NCBI GenBank assembly: GCA_024349245.1
Contig: JALDNG010000041.1
Coordinates: 1,821,001-1,885,000, forward strand
Direction: 5' to 3'
Length of the DNA: 64,000 nt
DNA from: Neodontobutis hainanensis
Taxonomy: Eukaryota; Chordata; Actinopteri; Gobiiformes; Odontobutidae
Shown: positions 45,817 to 60,100 of the stretch, piece by piece
How the letters are laid out: each line of letters starts with the position of its first letter
Position numbering within the stretch: the stretch's first letter is position 1
The notes under the pieces: generated by a model
What the model saw: only the letters and a program-made list of their open reading frames with translations
The model's database searches: none
Told to the model about the DNA's origin: nothing
Program-made: the position numbers and the translations under genes

Positions 45817-48800
45817 TATACTTGTAAATATGAGAGTATGAGAGGAACATGGAGCCAAAAACATAAAAGTCCATTCTGTTGAATATGTGCCTGAAAAAGT
45901 GCATACTGTTTAAGAACCAAATATGTAAGAGACCGCTAATGGGAAGGGTCAAGCTAACGGCCTCCTTTACAGTGTTGGAGGAATTAAAGTTGGTGGTTGA
46001 AGTTCTCAATGCATTAGTCAAGTTTGATTATGACGATTGACTTAAATAGACTCCTGCAACCCAGGGAGAATCACTATGATTTGATTTATCTTGACAACAA
46101 ATAAATAATCTATGAGGCAATGGATAAATTCATGGTTTAGACATCTGACGACAGTGTGTGTACTAAGCCATTTTGAACAAATAAAGGCTGACAGCGAGTG
46201 GTGTGGTAAAGCATCACAGGTCTGTATTTTTTTTTTCTCTTTTTTCTGTCTTGCGGGTGATACTTTGACACTATGCACAAGATATTCACGGTTCATCCTT
46301 TTGTATAATAGTTATGATAAAAATCAATACAAGAGCTACTCCCATACAGTTAGTACATGGTTTGCAAATACAATCATTTTATCATATTATTTACATCTTA
46401 AAATATATTTGTTGAGCAATCGGGTACGAAACATCGCAGTAATACGACTAGATATCCACATAATATGTAAATACACTTCTTTTCTGTACTTCCCACTTAG
46501 AAAAAGGGCCATTTGCCTTTTTTGTGTTTTTTTTTTTTTTTTTTTTTTTTTACATTTGAGGGATTATTATGAAACAAACAGAAGTGGACCATTCTGTAAC
46601 CAGAGGTCTGTGAGAGGTACTTCATGTGTTACAATACACAATAAAGAAAAATGTCTTACAACAAGATGGCACATCAGTATTAGCTCCACAACTATCTGAG
46701 CAAAAAAAAAATATAACCTCCCTACCATAAAAGTCCCTATCAGTTCACTTTACAAGATAGATGCCACTTAAGTCCCGCATTTTTTATTATTTTTTTTTTC
46801 ATTTCAACATGAGCAACAAGACAAGCAGGAGTTAAATTAGGAACAAAGATGCTGAACTATTCACATAGAGCTATCCAAGCCCTAAATCATGTTTTTGTGA
46901 TAAGCTTTAAGTGAAAAGAAGTGTGTTCCTTCAGCCTAAACTTCAAAAGGTGGGAGAACATGGACAAACATTCTTGCACATTTTTGCAGGACCGACTTGA
47001 CCCAGCCTGCCCATACCTGACAGTGACAGATGAGGCAGTGTGCGGAGGAGAGGTTGGTTTAGGAGGTGCAGAGGGCTGGTGGTGATGGTGGGATGTCCCA
47101 GAGAGAAAGAGAGAGACAGAGGGAGAAAGAGATGGCTGCCACCCCCGGGAGAGAAACTCTGACTCACTGGCCTCGGCGTGTTGCCAGTGAGCGCTGGCCA
47201 CCACCAGGCCCCAGGGCAGCCGCTGTGAGTACACATTTTAACACCTGGACAAATAGCTCAACAGGCCAGGAAAAGCAGTCCACCCATTACCCTTATCCTT
47301 ACCTCTCTCTTCCTCTCTGCCCACTGTCCGGGGCACCATTCACTTCCTCTCCAGTTTCGCCCCATCTCTGCCCTTGCTTTTGCACCATGCCAGCTTTGGG
47401 AATTTTTACAATTCAACCAATATAGACGTTTTTTCTTTGTCTGCATGTCTACTGTGTGCATGTAAGAAAAAAAAGTAATGAAGATAACCATTACATTCCG
47501 GTTCAAAGACAAAAAAGATACAAAGCGCTCAGGAACATATATAAATCCTGATTGGATACAAGTTGTGTCATCTACACATGATGACCAATGAGTTATTTTC
47601 TAGTTGTGGCCTGTGTCCCTTCAATGATCCACCATGATACAGATTAAGTTTGATTCACAACTGATAATTGTTTTGTTAATATGAACAATGTAAAAATAAC
47701 TTACATGAACATTAAATATAACTTAAAAAAGTATAACACTCTCAATAAATAATTCTAGTATTTACACCATTGTTATGAGACGCAAAAAATATAGAAGCAG
47801 CAAACATTACAGGCATGAGGTACAGCAAGGGATCCTGTGATGACTACAGTAGAGAGGTGACGTCCTCATCCAATGCACTTCAATGACCTTCCAATAACTT
47901 CTTCAACAAGTTATGGCAAATGGATACTTTCTTCCAAAAAAAGTACTTTGGATGTAGCCCCGTTTGGAGTTTATCTTTCAATCAGTGAATGATGATGACA
48001 TTTGGGGGTAAAGTATGTCGAAGCAAAGACAGGTCAGTTCTGGTTTAAAGGTAAGATGAGAGACTGAACAACTTGAGATTAATCCATGTGTAAGGCTGGA
48101 AAGGCTTTCCAGTGATATCCTTAGCAGATGAGGTACCACAGTACTGCATGTCATTGGCATAGTGTAGTCAGTCTCGCCCTACTGGCAACAGTTCAATAAA
48201 AAGCAGCTATATCTGGATATAACAATATTACATAGAGTTTGGTTATATCAACATAACATAAGATTTTTTTTTTTTTACCATGAATATATATTTTTATACA
48301 AAGAGTTTAAATAATCTTTGATGAAGATGAAGCCTTCAAAACATCCTTACAAAGTTTCATATCTCATAAAAATGACTCTCAAATCCCTTTCATGGGAGTT
48401 TCTTCATATGAGCAGGTCATTCCACTTTCTTTAGTTTGGTTTAGTTTTTTTTTTTTTTTGCCAAAATATACACCTTCAATCTCAGCTGATGCATCACACG
48501 GCCCTCAAACAAAAACAAAAGACAAACTACAGTGGTCCCATGCTCCAATGGGTCACAAGATATGCACTGTATAATCCACTACATGTACTTGGGGCCACTA
48601 TATAGATAAAGACGGACTCTTTGCTGATGGTTTGATTTAGGTGGCAGAGCAAATTTAACAAATACATATAAACACTACCTAAGGCTAATTGTAGCACAGG
48701 GAGAATGACCAAATATACAGTTTGTTTTAGATTACCATTATGACAATAGCAGCTTTCTAACCCTTTTGAAAGATAAAGTTTTTTCTTCTTACATGGCAAC

Positions 48801-51002
48801 AAAAAGTGCAGCAGGTCAATAATACAAACACTGATTAAATATTCTGTAAAAAAATAAAATAAGAAAGAAGTACAAATATGAAACAATACATTTCTTAATA
48901 CGCCCTTCCATTCACAACAAAAAGAAACATTTATTACATTATATTTAAGATCTATGGTTTTGTGGAACATAATCTTTTAATTTGACTTCTTTTGGACAGT
49001 TGAATGATCTTTCTTTTTGTGTAGATGACGAGTGTCAAACTATTCTACTTTCTACAAGATTAATTTAGCAGCCTAAGTGCCATCAGCCATGGTTTATGTT
49101 TGTGGAGGGTATATAGCAGCAAAACATGGATCAATACACCAAGCAACCTTCAGCACCCATTTGTGTGTAAGAAATCACGGATTATTTCGGAGAAATGAAT
49201 AGGACAGCTATTTTAGTCGCCGTAATGAAGCAACATGGTGGTCAAAACAGTCAAAAGTACAGTACTAATGCAAAAAATTATGTTTAAAACTAAAGAATCC
49301 ACAAATCATGTTGGGAATGTTTTTGGCTCAAAGTAAGGGCATAAAGAGTTTGAGGATATGAATGAAAAGGAGACAAAAACTTTCTTGAATAAATATATAT
49401 GCGGTAAAAAGTAATGTTTTTTTTCCCAAGTAGAAAAGTGTGTATTTGTGTGTAAAACAATATCTTTATGAATATGGTTTAGGTTTAAAAGCTCAAAGTC
49501 TTGTGTACTTAATTTGAGCCTACAACCTACCAACATGTAACGACTGTTGTACTGACAACTACATCCAAATGTCAAAAAAAGCTGGGTGATGGGTGTATGA
49601 TCGACTTATACTCGCTTAAACTCCCTCAGAGCCATGGCTTATATAATCCTTTACAGTACATCTGTACTCTGTCTGAGTGTGCTGTGAGGGGCTGTGCATG
49701 TAAAAACATCACTCCTCCAAAGCACTCACTACATTCTGAACAACGCTGAGGTGACTTCACTTTCAGGTTAACTTTTGTCAAATTACATGAGGGAAAAGTT
49801 AAAATCACATCCGCTGAGGTGAGTTGGTATAAATGACATTCTTTAAGTCATGGTTGATGTCAGTGATCTAGTGTTAGGGACCAGTGTCAGGGCTTACTAA
49901 CGTTGGGTGCAAACTCTACAGTGTGTAGAGTTAAAGGCACCCTTAACCACTCTTCATGAATAGCCTAACCTGCCCAACACTGTTTGGGATATATTGCAAG
50001 TGAGGTTCTGATGTTGACGAGTGTGTTTCCGATGTTTCTCTGTGTGAACATCTATAATATTAACATGCATGTTGGTATTGTGAGACGAGCAGTCAAGTCA
50101 TATGAGATATTAAGATGTGCAGATGACAAGTAGCAGCAAGCACAGTAGCAGAAGCCATGCCAGTTTTGTTTTAGTTATGCATTATGCATTCATAATTTGG
50201 CTCTGAGAAGAAAATTACCCCCCCTAAAAAAAAAAATCTGTGTTTGATTAGTTGATGTTGCAGTTGTGTGGAAAGACATTTCATTTAAAATTTGTATTGA
50301 ACGTGTGGTTCAAAGAAACCTAAGCAATATGGCTGCCTTTTTAATCATTACTTAAGAAATAGTATCTTTAGACTTAATGTGACTCTGACCTTAAAGGGTG
50401 TAGAGATAATGAAGCTTGAACCAGTTTTGACCAGAGATATTTAAATACAACAGCCCACATTCCCAAAAACCTTGTTAAACCTTCCTTTCATCAGTCTAGA
50501 TAATCACAAAATATAGAGATGACTACACAGCTCACTCTCACATTTATAAATACCTTTGGTTCAATCGTGTGATTGTAAAGCAAGGTCCTTAAAATGGAAA
50601 CAAAGCTGGCTTAAACTAAACAAAGACATGCTACCTAGGCTTGGTTATGTATTTGTTTCTTTCTTTTTTTTTTACCATCTTTTTATTAGTTTTCCTATTC
50701 TTTTCAAAATGTTTTAATGTATTTTTACCGTGCTAATTTTTCAGATGGTATTGCAGTTTGTTTTTGTATTTTGTTTTAGCCGAGAAAAATAAGTTGCGGT
50801 CCTATCATCTTGTCTAGCTCACTGTGCAATGTGGAGACATTTCAGCTGCTCTGGTAGCAGACTGGATGGAGAGGTATGCCTGTTAAGCAGCATGTGCAGG
50901 AAACTGGAGGTTGAGGAAAGGATGAAGGGAGTCTCCCCACTCTCTCTATTAATGTGGTGTCGGACGGTCCCATGCCAGTGAAGAGGTCCATGCTCAGGAT
51001 GC
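45639..51002 (-). other. pappa: Probable long pappa 3'UTR
   Basis: Downstream of the pappa stop codon on the - strand there is no other gene up to AATAAA (TTTATT on the + strand at 45639-45644). A 3'UTR of about 5.4 kb would match the long 3'UTR of mammalian PAPPA. Frames here, including those at 46112-46699 and 48527-48970, resemble no protein I know. The region has a TA tract (45755-45811) and T-runs. The extent is inference. Confidence 0.35.
45755..45811. repeat. TA microsatellite near pappa 3' end
   Basis: About 28 uninterrupted TA units, about 110 bp upstream (in gene sense) of the proposed pappa polyadenylation signal. Confidence 0.95.
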
Positions 51003-51107
51003 TCAGCCCAAGGAGTGGACATGTGACTTCCTTCGGTTCTCGATAGCATTAGGGTCCCGGCAGGAACACTCGTCTCGGATGTCACAAGACATGGGGAATG
51101 GAATCAC
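51003..51107 (-). CDS. pappa: pappa terminal exon and stop codon
   Basis: The acceptor is ctctgtcttccag. It encodes VIPFPMSCDIRDECSC, RDPNAIENRRKSHVHSLG, then TGA (51005-51003). Mammalian PAPPA has PFPMSCD...CACRDPQAQE and a similar basic tail. PAPPA2 ends sooner after CTCRDP, so this is PAPPA. Confidence 0.95.
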   Translation of the reverse strand: MIPFPMSCDIRDECSCRDPNAIENRRKSHVHSLG

Positions 51108-54100
51108 CTGGAAGACAGAGGAGAGGCCTCAGTCAAAGAGACCAACTTACTAATGAACAAACATGCTAGCATAAATGTTACATATTGTTACATGCCTGTG
51201 ATGTTTTTCATTTAGCTTAAGTCATACTACTACACAACAATTGTCTAATCACCAGTCTATTGTGTTAAGATGTCTGCCCTGCTGATTCAATCTCTATGTC
51301 CAGGTCAAGTCTAGTCTAGTATATGTCAACAAAGATTGATAGACATTCCCCCTGGCATTCGACGTCAGCAGATAACACTGACCATGCGTCACTAGCACCA
51401 GCTGCTGCCTTGTCTGTTCACCTCTCCGAGGCCAATTTGAGTACGCAAACTGTATCCCATTTTCTCAGGCCAAACAAGAAAGACAACTGCTCCAAGTCAT
51501 GGAGGCAGGCAGCTGACTCAGGGCACGGCTGCATTTGTCATTTCGCAATCCCGGTGTTTTTATCACAACAATCAAGAGCAGGGGTCCCCAACCCACCCCC
51601 CCCCCCCGGTCCAGTCCAAGGATTTTTTGCTACCAGTAAGAAGGTCCAGGGTTTGACTCCCGGGCCAGATGGGGGCTTTCTGTGTGGAGTTTGCATGTTC
51701 TTCCTGTGGGGTTTCTCAAGGTACTTCGGTTTCTACCACCAACATAAAAAACATGCTGGGCGCACAAAACACAATTACATGCTGGAGAGCTTCTTTCAGG
51801 GAGAGGCTCAGTGATGAGACAGCAGAAGACAAGACTTACAACAAAAATAAAGCTGCATTAAAAAAAAAAATACCACAAGTCCAACTCCATGGACAGGCAT
51901 TACTCAAGCACCAAGCCCGCTTCGTTTAACATACATGTATCTGCAATCCAGTGAGGCTATAAAGCCGTCCAAACTGCTAGGCCAGATAGAAACCAAGCAC
52001 CCAAATTGATTTTCTTTTATTAAGGCTAAGTGGTATTGCCATTTTGCAGAATGGATTTTTTCGTAAACAAATTGTAAAATGTAACTGTAACAAAGACAGA
52101 TAAGTTGACAGCACGCTTTGTGCCAAACATCTGTGCTTTTACTTAAAGCTGTCTGGCTGATAGCAAGGAGTGGTGTTCAGGGGTGTGTCATGGTTCAGTT
52201 CTCTGAATATGGAGTAGCTGTTGTATAATAGCCCTGACTACTACTCTACTGCCTTTATACAAATTGCATGGTGAGCTAATACTCTCAGGGATAGTCTGCA
52301 GGGTTCTGCAGGTAATTACTGAATGCATTACCAAGGATTGGTACATTGGTGCATTATGACAGAGAAATTAGAATTTTCCATCTCCTAAAAGATGCATTGG
52401 TGACTGTGTCCATTTTGTTGCACCGCCATTCACTCTACAGTAATGAACAATAAAAACAAATACTAATTCATTGCTTCATTAAACTAAAACACATGGACTA
52501 CCTCTTCTGCTATGAAAACAAACTCCATAGAGCTTTTACAACACATCTTGAGTGTGCTTTAGACAGCAGACATGTGACATTGGCTTTGTTATTTACCTAT
52601 AAAATGGTTTTGAGTGTGTGTGCTTCCAATAAGGGCTAAGAGGGCAGTGAATGAACTTTCGGTCTACGTGTGATTAGTTTACAAGCTCATGGCTGGACCC
52701 ACTCCTCACACACTTCTGTCAACGGCATGTTCCATATGTCATCAGTGGCCTCAAGAATAATATATTTTCTGCAGACCCTCATCCTGTGCATTTTACCTGG
52801 TCTCATTCCTTAGTTTGTTGCTGCACACTTCCCTACATCACTTGTCACTTCGGGTCGATAATGTTTATCTCTCTATCTAGAGAGTGGGTGGCATATTTGA
52901 CATGGTTTCCCTTGACCTTGACCTTCAAGGTGGCTGGACCAGCTGTCACATCTGGCCCTGACATATGACTCACAGGGTGGTTGGGAAATGGGACTGGCTG
53001 GCCTTGTAGGCCCAGGGGCCCTCAGGGAGCCTTATGCCCTAGGGCAAAAGGAGGGCTGGAGGAGGACACCCACTAATGACAGCATAAAAGTCCTTCTGAA
53101 GTAGTATGCAAACCTAGTCAAGCCCTGACCTTCCATCTGGTCAGAATAACAGAGTTCAAAAACAACATTAGTGGTCCTATTCTAAAGCTAGTGCCACTAT
53201 GTGCCCCCTCCATATCTGTGTCGAAATACAAATACTTTGTTCAGGCTTTACTCACAGAAACAGGGAAAAATGTAATACGTAAGAAAAGTTTTGCCTTAAA
53301 GCAGGTAAATTAGAGAGGCAATAAAGCAATGTTTATAGGTGCTGTTAGACAATGAAAAGGCAAAGAGCTAATGAAGACATATGCTTTTGGCATCCAGCTC
53401 AACACAGATTCAATAACGAGTAAGTTTATTATTGCGTCATTGTATTAGAATATTGAGTCTGTTTTTGGTTGACAAAGTAGTATAGTTAATATGTCCAAAG
53501 AGCCAAGAGGTAAGCAGAGAGATTCAAGGGTTAGGAGAGATATTTGCGGTCAGCAAAGTCTACTGTGACAATCACGGGTCATCAGTGTAGACACAAACAG
53601 GAGACTTGACGCAGAGTAAGTCACGTATTGAGCATACTTGTGCCAGACGGAGTGCAGTAAACAGGGCTCAGAGACTGGGAGGGACCTCTGTGTTCACCCA
53701 ACTCCACCACCAACGCAGATAGAAAAACATACAGGCACATTTAGGAAAACTTATTTAGAGAGGCCAAGCCATATAACTATATAATGGGTGCCCTCTGCGC
53801 AGTGCTTCCAGCATTTAAGAAAGGAATTCCTTCCAAACAAGGGTGGAGGGGTGGGACTAAGAACCAGGTTTTACGCAGGCAACCCCTTTGAAAGACTGAC
53901 TCTATACCCTTTCCTCCTCTCCACCCTGTCTCTCCAAATCCAGCCAACAGCTTGCAACTATTAAGGGGAGATCCTGTGGTGACCTTATGTGCAGCCAGTC
54001 CTTGCACCTTCAAAGCTCCTGGGGTGGAATAATATGCAGCAAGTCATCCAGAACTCCTTAATACACAAATCTTTAGCAAAATAAAAGGTGAGAGCAGCAC

Positions 54101-57100
54101 TCTGTGGGAAGGGAAGTGAGAGTAAATGAGCAGCTAAATTCCACAGGCTTTCGCTTTATTACAACTATTTCTAGATCCCTCTACCGCAGTTACTGAGCTC
54201 AGGCTCGACAAATTCTGTGCTTTAAAGGTGAAAGTATAAAATATATATACAAAAAATACCGTTTTATTTAATTATAAATATGTCTAGATTTTAAGATCAT
54301 AAACTTTCTGCTCTTCAAATTTAAAAGACACAACGTTGCCAAGATAGTAAAACATAATTGACGTGACAAAACATGTGGCGACAGCTGTAAGCACAGACAG
54401 AATTTGCATGACTATAAATGACCACCATGTACCAACAAACTCTAAATTCATGAACACTTATGCACTGAGCAGAAACAACATCTTCACTTGTGGTCTTGAC
54501 AAACGCACTGATTTCCAGACAGTGTTAAAAAGAGTTATAAACACTAGCTGTTTTTGTCACACAGCTGCTGCATTATTTCCGAAGCAAGTCAAAGAGGGAT
54601 TGTCATAAATTACTAACACAATATCATGGCCATGATATTATGTCAAGTTTGTTTTGTTTTCAGAAGTTTTTAAGTCACTCTGTCAATTAAAAAAAAGTTG
54701 CAAAATATCTTAACTGTTTTGACTGAATGGATATTTGTATCAGGGTGAGATAAATCCTAAACCAAATAAATTATTTTTATTCCACACAAAACTTTCACCT
54801 ATAAAATATTTAATGTATGATTTTCAACAAAGACTGCCAAGATGTAACCGTTATTTGTACTTTAAGCTTTATTTGTTGACACAAACAGAATTGTGTCAGA
54901 GTAAGACATTTTAGTCAGTGGCCACTTTCTAACCTAGATCAACCTTTTTGTTGATGCAGTATTTCAACTGAGTCTATCCTCTCAGTGGGGTCTGTCAGTA
55001 AAAGTGAGTTATGCAAGATTTGACTGAGCCCGGGACTGGACTGAGGCCAGAAGATGAAGAGATGAGACAGTGTCAATCAACAGCAGTGAAACCACTCCAG
55101 AAGTGAGGTCACTTCCCAGTGGACTAGTCACTGACTTTCCTGTTGCTTTTCAACTGGCAATACCTTTTATCTGATACCGAAGGTATGAAAATAGAGTAAA
55201 AATAAATCCCAGACATCTGGATCTTTTCAAAGTAAAACCTATACTGACAGAAGTGCCACAGAACACAGTTATTATATCACTCTTGGCTTTAGTCACATTG
55301 TAGCATAAATGTAATGCAACATCGTCTTATCTTAAGCCAGTACATATTTTTCTTTCCTATATTTCATGCTTTTTTTCAAGTGGCTGTCAATGAAAAATGT
55401 ATTATTAGAATAAAAACTGTGCAACAATTCAATCAAAGGATCTTTGTATGTGAAAGGATTGTGTCATTTTCCCTAAATGAGGAAATGAAAATGCTTCAGA
55501 GTCAGACACACTGACAAAGCCAGTGAGGCACACAGGCTGTACCATAAATCCAATCAGACGTACAGATGGATATGCCAAGAGTACAACTAAAGCCCCTCGC
55601 CAGACTCTGAAACAGTGGCCGGGCCAAAGAAGCAGATGCTGCGGCACAGGAGTTAATATATGATTTAAATCAGATCCATCCCAGCAGCTGACTCAAGAGC
55701 CCCAGACAAAGGCCTTCTCAAAATTAACAGGTTGAATACTTTTGAAATATAATTTAAGATTGCATCAGTATGCTTTCGTCAAATATTGGAACTGTACAGA
55801 AAAGCTTCAAGCTGAAAAACAAAGAGTTTAAACGAAGTCTGAAAATTCCCACTTGCTTTAATGTGTCTTCCAGCAATTTGGACCCCAGGCAAAGGAAAGA
55901 AGACTCTGTTTCAAACTCATCCAAGTGGTAAAATGAAGCACAATAAACTGTATAGTCTTTTGAGATCTCTATTCCACTTACCTTGAGTGGGATAAATTTG
56001 TTATTGCAAAATGTCAAGGATTCATAAAGGCCTCTGAGTCTTACAATAACCAATTGCAAGGCCATGAGAAAAAATGTCAGGGTTAGAAAAAAGAAAAAAA
56101 AAGTAAACAATCTCATGTGAGATTACGTTCATTGAAATCTAAATGTGATGAGAGAGTTACTGTCCAAGGCGAGTGGTGACGTGTAATTAGTGTTCTGAGA
56201 TACAGCCAAGTGACTAACCTTGGTCTTGACAATGGACTGGCAGCAGTCTCCTCCATCGTAGTTGCAAAAAGCCCTGTTGTTTACGGCATCACAGTAGCTG
56301 TCTCCAATGAAAGGCTAGACAAGACAGAAAGTATAAGGGACAACAATTCAGTAAATTAAAGGTTATCAAATGGCTAAATGAGTCCAAGTGGTCCAATTTG
56401 CTGATGAATTCCAACATTCACTTTCCCTCATCTTTCATTGTGAGTGTGGACCACAACTATAAATCAAACAGTGAGGACACCATAAACTATTCACTCCACA
56501 AAAAATTCTGCTCAAGTTTTCCAGTCTAACTCAACAGATGACATACGCCAATGCAATGGAGTTCATGCTTGCATACTTTTTGTAAATGTTTTTATCTGAC
56601 CGTATATAAAGATATTTGTAAAAAAAAAAAATGTTTTAATATCTGTAATGTTAACTGGCACAACAAAGTGAATACTATTGTATATTATACATTTGGAGGT
56701 TATTAAGCTTCTGATATATTGGTGTCCAAGTTTCTGTGGGTTGGGAAATATTTACAAATGTGCAACAGCATTATACAAATTATTAACCATCATTAATGTC
56801 TGCTCGTTATTAAGTCTGTTATTATGTGTATTTTGTGAAGCTGAGCTCAAAGAAGGTTTGGAGATTAAAGTGTTGTGTGATGAATGAGACAAGGCATATA
56901 CAAAACCAAGCTAATTTATAGAGCTCTTACCTCACATCCCTTGATGCAATGGAGAAATTCTGGGTGTGGATACCACTTTAGTCCCATTGTACACACTATA
57001 CTCTGTAGGATAAGACAAATGTCAAACTGTGAATAAATCAAGCAAATGTTTTTAGAAATTAGGGTTTGTTTAGTACATATTGCTATTCATACATACGCTG

Positions 57101-60100
57101 TGTCCACCATTTAAACGTCGAAAGCTTTACACAAATCTGAAAATAGGACTTTCCAAGACCCAGGTTCTACATAAAAAGGCCTTTAATAAACAACCTTTTT
57201 GCCAACCCAGTCCAGCTTTGCTTCATATCTCATGATCATATATATACAGTATGTATGTGCTCCAAATATTGCCCTGACCACTGCTCACTGATGAGTTTAA
57301 AACAACAACATGCAAAAGATATAATATGAGATTTGACAATTGTGTTTATTCATGTATCCAAATAAAATGTCTCTGTAAAAAAATAAAAATAAAAAGACCA
57401 CAAATCTGAATAAAGAACTCAATAAAATGTAATTTTTCATAACAAAGTTACACCTTCAGGAGGTTAAAATGCTAAGTACAGAGATAAAGCCTTTTCTCAA
57501 ATATCATTTTGTGTGGAAACCCATCCTGTTCTTCCACAGAGCTCTTAAGTGGAATACAACACAAACCATCCATGCTTTCAAATGGCCACCACATCGTACA
57601 CAGTGCCCAATGTAAAGTTGATTGAAGATGTCTAAGTAGAAAATCCTGTACTGTCTGTCTGTTAGCTGAGTGACTTTAACAATATTGTTAAGCATTTGTG
57701 CTCTCATGCCAGTCTGTTGTTTGTAGACATGTATAGTATTGTTTACGACCAAAGGTGCTATCCACAGCAATAGAATGTCTGACCTCAGTTGGTCTACTTC
57801 TTAGACCCCCTGTGACCCAATATCTCCAAAAATTTGACGTGCTTTTCTTTTGGTACTGCAAACTAAGGTATTTTTCATTTCAGTCCTGTCAGCAAATCAA
57901 TGTAAAAAGAGACATGGAGAGAGCCACTAAGGTGGAAAGGAAAACAATGTAGCATCTGAGGACAATGACAAACAGTTGAACAACAAAATGAATCGTCAGG
58001 AAAGAATAAACACAGGTAAATGTGGTGTGCATGTACATTGTTCTTTAATTTCATCCATTCTCATTGTACTTTGCTATGATTACGTCATCTAACCCCCCTC
58101 CCTTCCCTTTCTCGTTTTCTCTCAGTCTTTTTGTTGTTTTTTTTCTTCTTCTTCTTCCTCTTAGCATGGCCGTAAATCATGATAATCCATGATGGTGGCC
58201 TGGCTTCACCCCTCGCTACGTATGGAATCCTCACCCTCAGAAGGCTCCCTGGGGCGCAGATACCACATAAAAATAGATCCCTATCTCAGCGCCACCACAG
58301 ACGAGGTCATGTCATATAGAAAATGACTAATGCCACAGCAAGCCCGACAGGGTAATTTTGCTGATAAAGGGGAGGAGGATGTTGGGGGGGGACAGAATCA
58401 TTAGATAAAGGGACAGGAATAAGAGGAGGCAAAGGTAGGTAAGTAAGAGAACTCTAAGTGGGTCACACTAAGAACTAGAGTATAACTGGTTTAAGGACAA
58501 TAAATCCACATTGCCTAATAAGGTGGGCAACATTACCCTTCAACACGGCAAAGTAGAACTGGAAAGTTCAATTGGGGATTTTAATTCTCTTTTAGAGACT
58601 CCCTCATAAAAGGAAAGTTAACTTAATTAAGCCATCTATTCTTAAGCTAAAGCAAAAGTACAAAAAGTGTGTTTCCGTGAATGCTTTGCTTTTCAAATAC
58701 AATTAATAAGGTAGTACTGCCAAAGGTTCTGCCCTACAGAAAATGCAACTAAGAACAATCAAGCTTAGTTGAGCAGCATTTTACCATTCTGCAAGCTTCT
58801 TCAATTCCAAACACTGTCTATTTGTATAATGTATAGTGTGTATTAATTCTTTCCCATTTCCCGGGTATCAGGAATATAATTGTAATGTCAAAACCACAAA
58901 CTAACCCCACAGTTATTGACTATATATCAATCAGCATGATTCTGGACAAGGATAAGTGTACACTATGTAAAAAACCTCATTGACACTGTCTCCTCCAATC
59001 ACCAAAGATGTTGCACCCTTCCAACACTTCCATTGCTGCCCTCACTCATCTAACTTCTGGAAAGATCCACTGTCCTGAACAGCACAGCCTCCAGAGTCAA
59101 ATTACCACTGAGCACAAATCATATCAATTGCACAAATCTATGAAAAACAGATAAAGTCCACCTGGCCAAGCCCGTTTTTCTTCCAGCACACACCACAAAA
59201 AGCTGCTTACTCAGTGTGACTGTGAAACCAAAACAAAAACAAGACAGTGGGAAAAAACACTGAGAAAAACAATTCATTGCTTTTAACTGGTGGCCTCGGA
59301 AATTTAACAACTTTCAAACACTGTCTTTCCCTAACATTGATGATATAAATATAAAAAGTCGAAGCCAAAGTGTAGTCTCCACATTAATTAATTACTGACT
59401 GCTGCACATTCATTAGACTTACCCACATGTATTATAAATTGTCAGTGAGTGGCGCCTCTACTGGGACACCTCATCTACCTTAACATGTAACCTCGATGTT
59501 TTCTACTGCTTTAAGCAGCACTTAATAGATGCAGCCAGTGGTTGTTACAATATATTTTTATCAGACAGGCTCATTAACACGTCTGCGTCATGGGTGTTTT
59601 CTGAACATTACAAAATTAATTTATGATGACAAATAATGTTTCACAGCACATGTCTACCAATAGTGGGGGGTCTTTTGCCAAATGTATTATTATTATTATT
59701 ATTATTATTATAGAGGATGAAAAAAAAACATTTAAAATGATTATGATATTTACAGAAACTGTTTCAGAATGTTTGATGGGTTGCCATGCTCCTGTAATAA
59801 ACATTAGCATGGCACAGGACATGAAAGATGAAAAGGCACAAGCTGGAATACTGTATTGTGGATAATAGAGCCAGGATGTAGAGCGTGCATGTGAAATTCC
59901 ATTAAAAAGAGTTGTACATCACAGAACTTTGTGAAGTGCGTCTGTAAAAGCTGCGTCTGTGAAAGCTGCAAGGTGCATAAACACAAAAACGAACCCACCT
60001 TGACTTTTTGTGGGTTCCTCCAGTGCTCCTTAAGCACAGTCTCCATTGTCATGTTGCTAGGGAGGATCACCACTTCATTTATGCTCTCTCTGCATGACAG

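Noticed and set aside
46112..46699. Open frame of 195 codons on the + strand
   Set aside because: It runs through T-runs read as poly-Phe, has no similarity I recognise, and lies in the probable pappa 3'UTR on the opposite strand.
48527..48970. Open frame of 147 codons on the - strand
   Set aside because: Low-complexity, AT-rich, hydrophobic composition with no recognised domain; it lies inside the probable pappa 3'UTR.
51323..51814. Open frame of 163 codons on the + strand
   Set aside because: About half is a C-run and the truncated interspersed repeat; antisense to a pappa intron and without known similarity.
59451..59464. ggcgcctctactgg as a CTCF site facing the one at 26768
   Set aside because: Read on the - strand, one G is missing in the AG-RKGGC core, so alignment fails at two invariant positions. 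A convergent pair cannot be claimed.
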